From contig NZ_SORE01000036.1 of the NCBI RefSeq assembly GCF_004366595.1, forward strand, positions 1 to 56,899: a stretch of 56,899 nucleotides of DNA, given 5' to 3'. The position numbers and the translations under genes were made by a program. The DNA is from Paraburkholderia rhizosphaerae. Its GTDB lineage: Bacteria > Pseudomonadota > Gammaproteobacteria > Burkholderiales > Burkholderiaceae. Every line of letters begins with the position of its first letter. The stretch's first letter is position 1. Positions 17,937 through 26,001 of this stretch are shown here, piece after piece. The notes beneath the pieces were generated by a model. The model was not told where the DNA came from, ran no database searches, and saw only the letters and a list, made by a program, of their open reading frames with translations.

Positions 17937-18691
17937 TATCCGCCATCGATCACGATGTTCTCGCCGTTCACCATCGCGGCCGCATCGCTCGCGAGATAGA
18001 GAATCAGCGCACCGATTTCGTCCGGACGCGCAAAACGGCCGGCCGGAATCTTCGCCTTCATCGCTTCGCCGACCGCGCCCGCCCACGCCTTGCGACCCAG
18101 TTCGGTTTCGACCACGGTCGGGGAGACCGCATTGACCGTGATGCCGTGCTTCGCCCACTCGAGCGCGAGCACTTTCGTCATGCCGACGATCGCGGCCTTG
18201 CTCGCGCAGTACGCGACATGACGCTCGAGCGCGATCACGCTCGCCTGCGACGCGAGATTCACAATGCGACCGTACCCGCGCCGGATCATCTCGCGCCCGG
18301 CCGCCTGCGCAAGCAGAAACGGCGCCTTCAGGTTGAGCGCCATGGTGCGGTCCCACGCGTCTTCGCTGAGGGTCTGCGCCGCCTCGAGCAGCGCCACCCC
18401 GGCATTATTGACAAGAATGTCAAGCTGACCGCACTGACCGGTGACGTCGCGCACCGCCGCCTCGGCAGCGCCGGGCACGACCAGATCGGCCACCACCGCG
18501 ACGTGGCGTCCGGCGCTACCCGGCAGTGCCGCGGCGACCTCGCGCACGGCCGGGTTGATGTCGAGCAGCGCGAGCCTCGCGCCTGCCGCCGCGAGGCTTT
18601 CGGCGGCCGCGAGGCCGATGCCGCTCGCCGCGCCGGTAACGAGCGCCACGCGGCCGCTCAGATCGAAAAGGTTGCCTGCTTGCTGCGCCAT
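17924..18691 (-). CDS. SDR-family dehydrogenase (probable tetritol or polyol dehydrogenase)
   Basis: 255 residues from ATG 18691 (GGAGTGG upstream), a classical short-chain dehydrogenase. The Rossmann motif is TGAASGIG (about 19-26), acidic LLDIN after beta-2 suggests NAD(H) preference, NNAG follows, and the active site is S..(x12)..YCASK (VNLASQASVIALERHVAYCASK). It ends GENIVIDGGYTAQ. Its position between the binding-protein gene and the DhaK/DhaL kinase suggests that it oxidises the imported polyol to the ketose that the kinase phosphorylates. D-threitol dehydrogenase of mycobacteria is an SDR in an equivalent place. The exact polyol is inferred, not shown. Confidence 0.85.
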   Translation of the reverse strand: MAQQAGNLFDLSGRVALVTGAASGIGLAAAESLAAAGARLALLDINPAVREVAAALPGSAGRHVAVVADLVVPGAAEAAVRDVTGQCGQLDILVNNAGVALLEAAQTLSEDAWDRTMALNLKAPFLLAQAAGREMIRRGYGRIVNLASQASVIALERHVAYCASKAAIVGMTKVLALEWAKHGITVNAVSPTVVETELGRKAWAGAVGEAMKAKIPAGRFARPDEIGALILYLASDAAAMVNGENIVIDGGYTAQ

Positions 18692-18719
18692 GGGTCCACT
18701 CCGGTCGGTGACGTGCTGT

Positions 18720-19730
18720 TTACTGTTGCGAGACTTCGCGAACCTTCTTGAGAATGGCGTCCGCGTTCGCTTCGGTGACCTGCGTCCACGGCACCGTGTA
18801 CTCCTTGGCGGTGCCGCCGTTCCACGGCATCTTTGCGCCGTACTCGGTCCAGATTTCCGATTGCGGCTGGTACGACGGGCCGACCACCGCACGCATCGCG
18901 AGGTCGAGCGCACCTTGCGATTGCGCCTTCGCATCCTAGAAGAACGTCGTCATTTCGCCGCGTTTGGCGGCCTGGATGCCATCGGCAATGCCGTCGATGC
19001 CGGCCACCGGAATCTTCTTCGGGTCGAGCCCCTTGGACTTCATCGCCTGGATCGCGCCGAGCGCTTCCTCGTCGTTCTCGGCGATGACGCCGTTGATCTG
19101 CCCAGGATGCGAAGTCAGCCAGTCCTCGACCAGCGCAAGCGCTTCGGCGCGCGACCAGTTGGCGGTCTTGTTTTCCAGCACCTTCACATCCTTGTGCTGG
19201 GCGAGCACCTCGGCAATGCCTTTCGAGCGGTCGATCTGCGCGGACTGGCCGATCGGCCCCTCGATGATCACGACGTTGCCCTTGCCGCCGATCGCCTTGA
19301 CGATCGCCTCAGCCTCGAGCCGGCCCGCGACGACGTCGTCGTTGCCGACATACGAAGTCAACTGGTTTCCGGAAACGTGCGTATTGGAGCCGATCACCGG
19401 GATATGCGCGGCCACCGCCTTCGCAACCGCAGCCGAGCCGGCATTCCGGTCGATCGGCGCGAAGATGATCGCGTCGTACTTCTGCGTGATCATCGTGTCG
19501 AACTGGTTGCTCTGCGTGAGCGCGTCGTAGTTGCCGTCGAACACGACGATCTGCACCGAGCCGTTCTTGACCGCCGGGTCCTGCTTGACGGCGTTGGTCC
19601 ACATCTGCATGAACTCGGCTTTGAGTCCGTACGGCATGACGCCGATGCGCACCGGCTTGGCCGCTTGCGCAACGCTGATCGTCATCGAGGCGACGAGGGC
19701 CGCCAGTACTGCCTGATTCCGTAGCTTCAT
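18720..19730 (-). pseudogene. Periplasmic sugar-binding protein of transporter 2, interrupted by an amber codon
   Basis: ATG 19730 has AGGAGA upstream and opens a signal peptide (AALVASMTISVAQA) and a Peripla_BP_4 protein (KPVRIGVMPYGLKAEFMQMW). After GEMTTFF a TAG stands at 18936-18938, where the family normally has Gln. The same frame then continues without further damage: DAKAQSQGALDLAMRAVVGP to KKVREVSQQ and a TAA at 18720-18722. A single C-to-T change (CAG to TAG) explains this. The truncated product would have 264 of 336 residues and lack the last strands and hinge, so it should not fold properly unless the stop is suppressed. A sequencing error cannot be excluded. Confidence 0.88.
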
Positions 19731-19775
19731 TGATCGTCTCCTGGGTTTGTTGTTAAGTCCGATCCTCGGTGGAGG

Positions 19776-20765
19776 TCACTGCTTCTTGCGCGATACATCG
19801 AGCAGAACGGCGCCGACGATGATCACGCCTTTCACAACCTGCTGGTAATAGGACGACACGCCCAGCAGATTCAAACCGTTGTTGATCACGCCGATCAGCA
19901 GCGCGCCGACCACCGTGCCGCCGAGCGAGCCCGAGCCGCCCGACAGGCTCGTGCCACCGATCACCACCGCGGCGATCGCGTCGAGCTCATACGACAGGCC
20001 AGCCTGCGGCAACGCCGACGTGGTGCGCGCGGCCAGCACGATGCCGGCAAGTCCGGCAAGCAGCCCGCCGATCACGTACACCGAAAAGATGATCTTGCCG
20101 GTCGAGATACCGCTCGTTTTCGCGCTCTTCACGTTGCCGCCGACCGCATACACGTAGCGGCCGTAGGTCGTGTAACGCAGCACGAACCAGAACAGCAGCA
20201 CCACCAGCGCAAATACGATGACCGGCACCGGCACGCCGGCGAACGACCCGGTACCCGCGCGCAGGAAACCGTCGGGCAGATCGGCGATCGGCATCCCGTC
20301 GTTGTAGATGAAGGTGAGCCCACGCGCGACGCTGAGCATCCCGAGCGTCGCGACGAACGACGGCACCGCGAGCCGCGCGACGACGATGCCGTTGACCGCG
20401 CCGACTGCCGCGCCGACCAGCAGACCCGCCAGCAGCCCCAGCACGACGCCGTGAGGATGCGCGCCGGTCACGACGCTTGCGCTCACCATGCCGGCCAGTG
20501 CGAGTGTCGAGCCGACCGACAGATCGATGCCGCCGGTCAGCACGACGTAGGTCATGCCGACCGCAAGAATCCCGTTGATCGAGCTCTGCCTGAGGACGTC
20601 GGCGATGTTGCCCCACGTCAGGAAGTACTGGTTCGCGAAAGACAGCACGACGCACAGAAGCACCAGCACCGCGAGGATGCCGTAACGCCGGTAGAAGCGA
20701 TGGATCTGCGCGGCGCGGCTCGGTTGCGCGGGAACGCTGATGGACGGTGAGAGTGGTGTATTCAT
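19776..20765 (-). CDS. Sugar ABC transporter permease (RbsC type), transporter 2
   Basis: 329 residues. The ATG at 20765 overlaps the stop of the ATPase gene by 4 bases (ATGA), so translation is probably coupled. About ten membrane helices, with GMTYVVLTGGIDLSVGSTLALAGM, AVNGIVVARLAVPSFVATLGML and DAIAAVVIGGTSLSGGSGSLGG, the conserved permease motifs. It pairs with the RbsA-type ATPase upstream and the amber-interrupted binding protein gene 45 bases downstream. It is clearly different in sequence from the transporter 1 permease, so the two systems are not a recent duplication. Confidence 0.93.
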   Translation of the reverse strand: MNTPLSPSISVPAQPSRAAQIHRFYRRYGILAVLVLLCVVLSFANQYFLTWGNIADVLRQSSINGILAVGMTYVVLTGGIDLSVGSTLALAGMVSASVVTGAHPHGVVLGLLAGLLVGAAVGAVNGIVVARLAVPSFVATLGMLSVARGLTFIYNDGMPIADLPDGFLRAGTGSFAGVPVPVIVFALVVLLFWFVLRYTTYGRYVYAVGGNVKSAKTSGISTGKIIFSVYVIGGLLAGLAGIVLAARTTSALPQAGLSYELDAIAAVVIGGTSLSGGSGSLGGTVVGALLIGVINNGLNLLGVSSYYQQVVKGVIIVGAVLLDVSRKKQ

Positions 20766-22240
20766 GACGCGAGGTGCAGTAGGTCTTCCTGGCTGGAGAG
20801 ATGGCCGTCGATCACGGAGACCAACTGCCCGGACTTGAAGATCGCGATGCGATCGCTGACGTCGAGTACTTCCTGCGCTTCCGACGACACGACGATCGCC
20901 GCGCCGCCCTGCGCGACGAAATCGTCGAGCAACTGATAGATCTCCCGCTTCGCGCCTTCGTCGATACCGCGCGTCGGCTCGTCGCACAGCAGGCAGACCG
21001 GGCTGGTCGACAGGCAGCGCGCCAGCACGACCTTCTGCTGGTTGCCGCCGCTCATCGACGAGACCGGCAGCGCGGCCGAAGCAGTCTTGATGCGCATGCG
21101 ATCGATCATCGAGCGCACGAGCGCCTTGATCTTGCGCCCGTCGATCAGCGAAAAGCGCGACAGCGACGCATAGGCGGACAGCGAGATGTTGTCGCGCACC
21201 GATGACGACAGGATCAGGCCGGTTTCCTTGCGATCCTCGGTGACGAGCGCGAGACCGGCACGAATCGCCTTGCGCGGGCTGCCCGGCGCAAGCGAGCGCC
21301 CCTTGAATTTCACTTCGCCATCCTGCGCACGCGTGAGTCCGTACAGGCAGTTCAGATACTCGCTGCGGCCGGAGCCCATCAATCCGTAGATACCGAGCAC
21401 TTCGCCGGCTTTGACCGACAGTGAAATATTCTCGAACTCCGAGGGACGTGACAGGCCAGTGCTTTCGAGGACGGTCTGCCCGGTGGGCCGGCGCTTTCTC
21501 TCGGTCTGGTTCAGCTTGCGGCCGACGATGGTGCTGACGAGATACGAGCGGTCGATTTCGGCAATCTTGCCGCTATCGACAAAGCGACCGTCGCGAAACA
21601 CCGTATATCGATCTGCAATCCGGAATATTTCAGAAAGCCGGTGAGTCACGTAAATGATGCCGGTTCCCTGGGCCGTCACGCTGCGGATCGCGTCGAACAA
21701 CACCTCGGTTTCCGATTCCCCGATCGCGGAGGTCGGCTCATCCATGATCATCACATCGCATTCGCGGCTAAACGCCTTGGCGATCTCGACGAGCTGGATT
21801 TGTGCAAGGCTCAGCGACTCGACTGTTGCGCGCGCATCGATCGCGAAGCCGAGCCGGTCGAGCAGTTGCTGCGCCTTGCGCGCGAGTGCGTTGAATTTGA
21901 CCAGCACCCCTGCCCGGCGCGGCTCGCGTCCGAGGTAGAGGTTCTCCGCGACCGTCATGCCGCGGATCGGCGTGAGCTCCTGCGTGATGATGGCGATCCG
22001 GCTGGCGAGCGCATCGGCAGGCGACCGGAAATGAACCTCTCGCCCGTTGAGCAGAACCTTGCCGGCATCCCGCTCGATGATGCCCATGAGGATGCTCAGG
22101 AAAGTCGACTTGCCGGCGCCGTTGCCGCCGCACAGCGCGTGGACACTTCCGCGGTGCAAGCTCAAGCGACCGTCCGCGAGCGCGGGAACGCCGTCGAAAG
22201 ACTTTTGCAGACCGCTCGCATCGAGCAGGAGATCGCTCAC
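20762..22240 (-). CDS. Sugar ABC transporter ATPase (RbsA type, two nucleotide-binding domains), transporter 2
   Basis: 492 residues, the family length. The N-terminal domain has Walker A GGNGAGKST, LSLAQIQLVEIAKAF and a good Walker B (VMIMDEPTSAIG). The C-terminal domain has GLMGSGRSEYLNCLYG, MSGGNQQKVVLARCL and LLCDEPTRGID. Unlike the transporter 1 ATPase, both sites look normal, apart from Gly in place of Glu in the first P-loop. It is the first gene of the long minus-strand operon; the region just upstream carries the palindromic operator candidate at 22266. Confidence 0.94.
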   Translation of the reverse strand: MSDLLLDASGLQKSFDGVPALADGRLSLHRGSVHALCGGNGAGKSTFLSILMGIIERDAGKVLLNGREVHFRSPADALASRIAIITQELTPIRGMTVAENLYLGREPRRAGVLVKFNALARKAQQLLDRLGFAIDARATVESLSLAQIQLVEIAKAFSRECDVMIMDEPTSAIGESETEVLFDAIRSVTAQGTGIIYVTHRLSEIFRIADRYTVFRDGRFVDSGKIAEIDRSYLVSTIVGRKLNQTERKRRPTGQTVLESTGLSRPSEFENISLSVKAGEVLGIYGLMGSGRSEYLNCLYGLTRAQDGEVKFKGRSLAPGSPRKAIRAGLALVTEDRKETGLILSSSVRDNISLSAYASLSRFSLIDGRKIKALVRSMIDRMRIKTASAALPVSSMSGGNQQKVVLARCLSTSPVCLLCDEPTRGIDEGAKREIYQLLDDFVAQGGAAIVVSSEAQEVLDVSDRIAIFKSGQLVSVIDGHLSSQEDLLHLAS

Positions 22241-22265
22241 TTTCTCTCCACCATTTGCTCACCAA

Positions 22266-22291
22266 TGAACAATTGATCAATCGAGCGCTAT
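22266..22291 (+). promoter_or_regulatory. Putative operator copy A upstream of the transporter operon
   Basis: TGAACAATTGATCA (22266-22279) is a near-perfect palindrome (12 of 14 positions) centred on AATT. The 26 bases from here match 19 of 26 with the sequence at 12170-12195 upstream of the isomerase/SorC pair. It begins 26 bases before the transporter ATPase start, a place where a bound repressor would block transcription or translation. Confidence 0.5.
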
Positions 22292-22479
22292 CGTAGAGGG
22301 CGAGGAAAAGGGTGTCAATCTTCCGTGCCCGATGGTAAACCCGCAGCGACGGTCGCGCCCAGTGGGCGTCTGCAGCCATGCGATCTTGGACGCCTGGCCG
22401 TCAGGCCACAGCGCCGACAAATCAGGCTAATCAAGTAAGGTTGTTTTTCGGCTTAAAGCAATGAGAATTTGATCCATAA

Positions 22480-22493
22480 CGATCATATGATCG
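22480..22493. promoter_or_regulatory. Perfect 14-bp palindrome CGATCATATGATCG
   Basis: An exact palindrome 240 bases upstream of the transporter operon in otherwise gene-free DNA. It could be a second regulator site or belong to whatever once lay in the gap. There is no further support. Confidence 0.3.
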
Positions 22494-23322
22494 ATGCGCG
22501 CAGCCCATTCACTGCTGACTGCCGACATATCAGCTTGTCATACTAGTCGGCAAATGCCGGGCACGCTTGCGGCAATGGCAATGTCATCGCATCGAGAAAA
22601 TCGACGCATCGGTGTCGCGGTCTGGACGGGTTGCGCGGACACTCCGATCCACCGTATCCGGACCGGAAACGTGTCACATGGCGGAAAATCTCGTTGCAGC
22701 AGAAAGGAACTGTTTGATGGGAATCCGTTTGTTCACGCGGCACAAATGGAATTCATTTGAATGAAACTCTCGCTCGCATTATTGATAATGCGCTGCCGTC
22801 TATTCGACCGGGCTTTAAACGGAATACCGGTGCAGCGAAGACAGTAAATAGCTTCTTCGCGGATTTCCGGTAACGTCGGTTGCCGGAGCCATCATAGACA
22901 TCCGTCATGCCCCTCATCGCAAAGAGCCGTTTAAAGCGGCCAAACCGGGTCTTGTGCAAAACATGACCTGTGAGAAACGCGATCGCGCTCGCGCGCCCTG
23001 CGAAGGTGGCCGCGCTGTCCGATTACTTCGCTGAGCATCTGTCCGAGCCGTCATGGCGATGGCCGAAGTAATGCGTGCGCCGAGTTGAACGGCGTGAACA
23101 ATGCCTCCACGGACGTCGATGCCGCATTGCGCGACCAACCGCGGCTCCTCATTTTCTTGCGGACACTGGTCGTGTTTCGCTCCGAGGTCATTCACCCACC
23201 ACTGGCGCTCGCCAGCACCCCTGCTGTGTCTTTTCTGCCCCGCGATGCGCCCATCACGAGCGGGCACGCGATCGCCCGGATGGGCAACAGGCGCAGCCGC
23301 CGCCGCGACGCAGCCTGTCGAT

Positions 23323-23871
23323 TCAGGCTCGCTCTGCTGCCGCCTGTTCGGGATACCACGACGTAAACTTCACGGCCGCGTAGAGCGCCGCAATTGTCGC
23401 GATGACACCCGTCGAATGCGGCAATGCCGGGACGTAAGCCATCACGATGTCAGCAAGCACCAGGACGCCGAACACGACGGCCCACACCGTGCTGATGACA
23501 TGGTTGACGCGCACGAATTGCGGGCTCTCCCAATGCTCGCGGTCGACGGCCTCGCGCGCGTACTGCAGCGTGAACGGCTGCCGCAACGCAATAGACGCCA
23601 GCACGATCAGCATCAACCCCGCATCGACGCGCAGGCGCACCGCGGCGATTGACCATTGCACATCGTTCGTGAACGCATAGACTGCGAGTGCGCCAAACAG
23701 CAGCGCCGTGCCAACCTCCAGCAGCTTGATGCGGCGGCCCGGCGTCACCAGATCGCGCACCAGAAGAGCAATTGCCAGGAGCGTGCCGACTGCGAGTCCC
23801 GGCTGTACACCGGCCAGATGCTCGACCACCGCGAAGGCGATAAACGGCGCAAACGCTAAAAGAAGTTTCAT
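23323..23871 (-). CDS. Small integral membrane protein of unknown function
   Basis: 182 residues from ATG 23871 (GGAGTTGGAG just upstream; a TTG four codons earlier is less likely). Five or six hydrophobic helices are visible: LLLAFAPFIAFAVVEHLAG, LAVGTLLAIALLVRDL, VGTALLFGALAVYAF, GLMLIVLASIAL, VISTVWAVVFGVLVLADIVMAYV and VIATIAALYAAVKF. Between them are short charged loops such as LQYAREAVDREHWESPQFVRVN. I do not recognise the family with certainty; the shape resembles small inner-membrane proteins of the septation-protein-A kind. It stands alone between two gene-poor stretches. Confidence 0.75.
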   Translation of the reverse strand: MKLLLAFAPFIAFAVVEHLAGVQPGLAVGTLLAIALLVRDLVTPGRRIKLLEVGTALLFGALAVYAFTNDVQWSIAAVRLRVDAGLMLIVLASIALRQPFTLQYAREAVDREHWESPQFVRVNHVISTVWAVVFGVLVLADIVMAYVPALPHSTGVIATIAALYAAVKFTSWYPEQAAAERA

Positions 23872-24095
23872 CTCCAACTCCAAAGTGTCCAGTCGTCCAC
23901 ACGCCAGTGTGAGTTATCTCGCCGCGATCTCGCTAACATGAAAACTGCTCGGTACACGGTGAGTAATTTCGACCGTTGCGAGCAGCCCGCCAACAGATGC
24001 AGCGCGTCGAACAACAACGGATCGCCACGCGAATACCTCCCGCGGAAAGGATGTTGATTTCGAAGGTTCCGACGGCCAATCAGTCTTCACGGCTA

Positions 24096-24509
24096 TTAGC
24101 CTTCCAGAGCCGGATATTCCTCAACGTATTCTTCATTCCGGCACCCGTAGTACGTTACGGTGCGTTCCAGCAGGTCGACCTCGTAACGGACTACGCCCGC
24201 ACGCCACGACGCCGCCAGAAACTCTGCAAATGAGCTCTCTCCTGCCTGATCGACCCGCAGAGCCGTCACAAGAGCCGGCTGGTCGAACTGCGGCACATCA
24301 ACGGCACCCGACACAAGCGGTGCGCCCTGCACGACGACCGGCCCATCCTCCGTGAGGTAAAGGCTCTCGCACGCAGGCAGGAACCACACATTGCGCGTCA
24401 CCCCAGCTCGCCGAAGGGTGTCGGCCAGGTAAGGAAATCCGCCCACTTTCGGGCGGTTGGTCAGCGCACGTTGCTGCGCAGCCTTCAGATTCTCTATCGC
24501 TTTGCTCAC
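24096..24509 (-). CDS. DUF1398-family protein
   Basis: 137 residues. The start is probably the GTG at 24509, because GAGGAG lies 5 bases upstream; a GTG two codons earlier overlaps that site. The sequence carries the family's features: an N-terminal helix (SKAIENLKAAQQRALTNRPKVGGFPYLADTLRRAGV) and C-terminal GVVRYEVDLLERTVTYYGCRNEEYVEEYP. E. coli YbcV is a DUF1398 member; the biochemical role is unknown. It follows the MarR regulator gene by 54 bases and probably shares its promoter and control. Confidence 0.8.
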   Translation of the reverse strand: MSKAIENLKAAQQRALTNRPKVGGFPYLADTLRRAGVTRNVWFLPACESLYLTEDGPVVVQGAPLVSGAVDVPQFDQPALVTALRVDQAGESSFAEFLAASWRAGVVRYEVDLLERTVTYYGCRNEEYVEEYPALEG

Positions 24510-24563
24510 TGCCACTCCTCATCGTGGAAATGCTGCTGCGTTCGGTGTGGAAAGTGTCGTACC

Positions 24564-25034
24564 TCAATCCACGGGGATGTTGTGCATTTGATGGGTATCG
24601 GCCAGCTTCTTCAGCAACTTTCGAAGCGTAGCGCGTTCATTCGCACCCAGAGCGCCGAAAAAATGCTCATCGTTGCCGTCAGCGACGGTTGTTAGCTCCG
24701 GCAACGCCCGTTTTCCCTGTTGAGTCAGCGCAAGTAGTTGCACGCGGCTGTCTTCTTTACTCGTCGCCCGCGAAATCAATCCTTTGGATTGCAATTTGTC
24801 GAGCACTTTCGAGATGGCCCCGCGGGTCATGTCCATTGCGTCGGCGAGGCCAGCGGGAGTCGAAGCTGCCGCCTGCGAGATTTGATTCAGTGCGACCCAT
24901 TCGGCGACCGACAAGCCGCGCTCCTGCAATTCTCGAGCGAACGCGCCGGATACGTGATTTGAAACGAGTCTCACCCAGTAGCCCAAATGCGTTTGGAGAA
25001 CGGGCGCCGGTTGTATCGAAGTCGCACGCGGCAC
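24564..25034 (-). CDS. MarR-family transcriptional regulator
   Basis: 156 residues from the GTG at 25034 with AAGGGAAA upstream. Winged helix-turn-helix: LSVAEWVALNQISQAAASTPAGLADAMDMTRGAISKVLDKLQSKGLI, then the wing SRATSKEDSRVQLLALTQQGKRAL with the conserved D-x-R. Such proteins bind as dimers to palindromes near their own promoter and are released by small ligands or oxidation. Two CCATGG-centred sites lie just upstream. The probable target is its own operon with the DUF1398 gene. Confidence 0.92.
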   Translation of the reverse strand: MPRATSIQPAPVLQTHLGYWVRLVSNHVSGAFARELQERGLSVAEWVALNQISQAAASTPAGLADAMDMTRGAISKVLDKLQSKGLISRATSKEDSRVQLLALTQQGKRALPELTTVADGNDEHFFGALGANERATLRKLLKKLADTHQMHNIPVD

Positions 25035-25055
25035 GGCAAATTTCCCTTCACATAA

Positions 25056-25097
25056 TTACCATGGAAACTATTATGGTTTCCATGGAAACCATTGTCA
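25056..25097. promoter_or_regulatory. Double MarR-type operator, 21-bp direct repeat of a CCATGG-centred site
   Basis: GGTTTCCATGGAAACC (25075-25090) is a perfect 16-bp palindrome. A second copy of CCATGGAAAC starts 21 bases to the left (25059), so two dimers could bind on the same face of the helix. The pair lies 20-60 bases upstream of the marR start codon, fitting autorepression. Confidence 0.65.
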
Positions 25098-25252
25098 AGA
25101 AAATCGGCATGGAATGGTGAAATCAGCCACCCGCGTGCGGAGCGATGGGTTGAAAAACGTTGCCAACGAAACAAGAGTAACGAACGAAAAATGCGGGGGC
25201 GTCACACCAGACAAGGCTACCGGAGCAGAACGCTACCCTGCCCTGCATACGG

Positions 25253-25942
25253 TTAGCAGAGTGCGGAAGCACGCATCGCTGAATGCATCTGGTCGGCAAC
25301 GTCGCGCCAAAGCATGAAGTGCGTGTCGATCAGATTCTCGTCCATGTCGACATATTTCATGAATTTTTCGGCATCGTCCGCATGCTCGAGCTCTGTCGTC
25401 TTGTGCATCGTGGAATGAATGACCTTGCGCGGATCGGAGCAACTCAGAAAGAGCGCTTCCTGATGCACGAAGAATCGGGGAGCCAGCGATTCCACGACAT
25501 ACATCATGTGCAAACCGTCGCTGACGGAACGCACCGACTCTCTGATCGTATTCGCGAGTCTCTGATTCGCCGTTCCGCGGATCCAGTCTTCCCGTAGTGT
25601 CTTTTGTGCAAGTCCGGTGCATGCCTGCACCTGGGCGGCGAACAGGTCGTGATGCATACATTGCGGCTGGTCGCATCCGTGGCCCAGTTCGTCGACAGTC
25701 GGCGGGAACATGTGACGCAAGATCGCCTTGAGGCGTTTCTCTTCCGCGGTATTTGAACCCTCGAGTGCGAGCTTTCCGATCCGTTCGCAGACCGTGCTCG
25801 TGAGCGCCGGCAAGCCGACGATGAAATTCACCTGGATTGGCCAGAACACCAGTGCGTACTGCTTCAGTTGCTCCGGGTTGGCTTGGATTGTCGAAAATAG
25901 AGGAGACTGAAAAAAAAGCTCCATGGATGCGCGCTGATTCAT
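25253..25942 (-). CDS. Haem-oxygenase-like diiron oxidase (HDO-type) candidate
   Basis: 229 residues, almost all helical by composition, ATG 25942 with GAGG upstream. I see a full set of possible diiron ligands in the order known from HDO enzymes such as UndA and CADD: E85-x2-H88, E151, and H180-x3-E184-x2-H187 (HKTTELEH). These enzymes use two irons and oxygen to oxidise or fragment amino acids, fatty acids or peptide residues. It is the third gene of a minus-strand operon behind a 39-residue peptide and an M29-aminopeptidase-like protein, so a peptide- or amino-acid-derived substrate is likely. The family call is from motif spacing only; a non-catalytic TenA/PqqC-like protein is an alternative. 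Confidence 0.6.
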   Translation of the reverse strand: MNQRASMELFFQSPLFSTIQANPEQLKQYALVFWPIQVNFIVGLPALTSTVCERIGKLALEGSNTAEEKRLKAILRHMFPPTVDELGHGCDQPQCMHHDLFAAQVQACTGLAQKTLREDWIRGTANQRLANTIRESVRSVSDGLHMMYVVESLAPRFFVHQEALFLSCSDPRKVIHSTMHKTTELEHADDAEKFMKYVDMDENLIDTHFMLWRDVADQMHSAMRASALC

Positions 25943-26001
25943 AATGGTGCCTCGTTCGCTAGCCTGCGATGTGGATGGATTGCCAACAGGGTTCGAGTTG
26001 G

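Larger units (their letters stand above)
22241..23322. other. 1.1-kb region without a supported gene
   Basis: Apart from the operator candidate and the palindrome, I find no coding region. Open frames around 22753-22959 and 22914-23267 on the minus strand have irregular codon use, no recognised domain and no good ribosome site. Base composition is more mixed than in the flanking operon. The region marks the start of an accessory-looking stretch that runs to about 28000. Confidence 0.55.

Noticed and set aside
22717..22761. 15-codon frame with AAAGGA upstream as a leader peptide
   Set aside because: No downstream gene on that strand and no regulatory pattern to support it.
22914..23267. 117-codon minus-strand frame
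   Set aside because: Irregular codon use, no family and no start signal.
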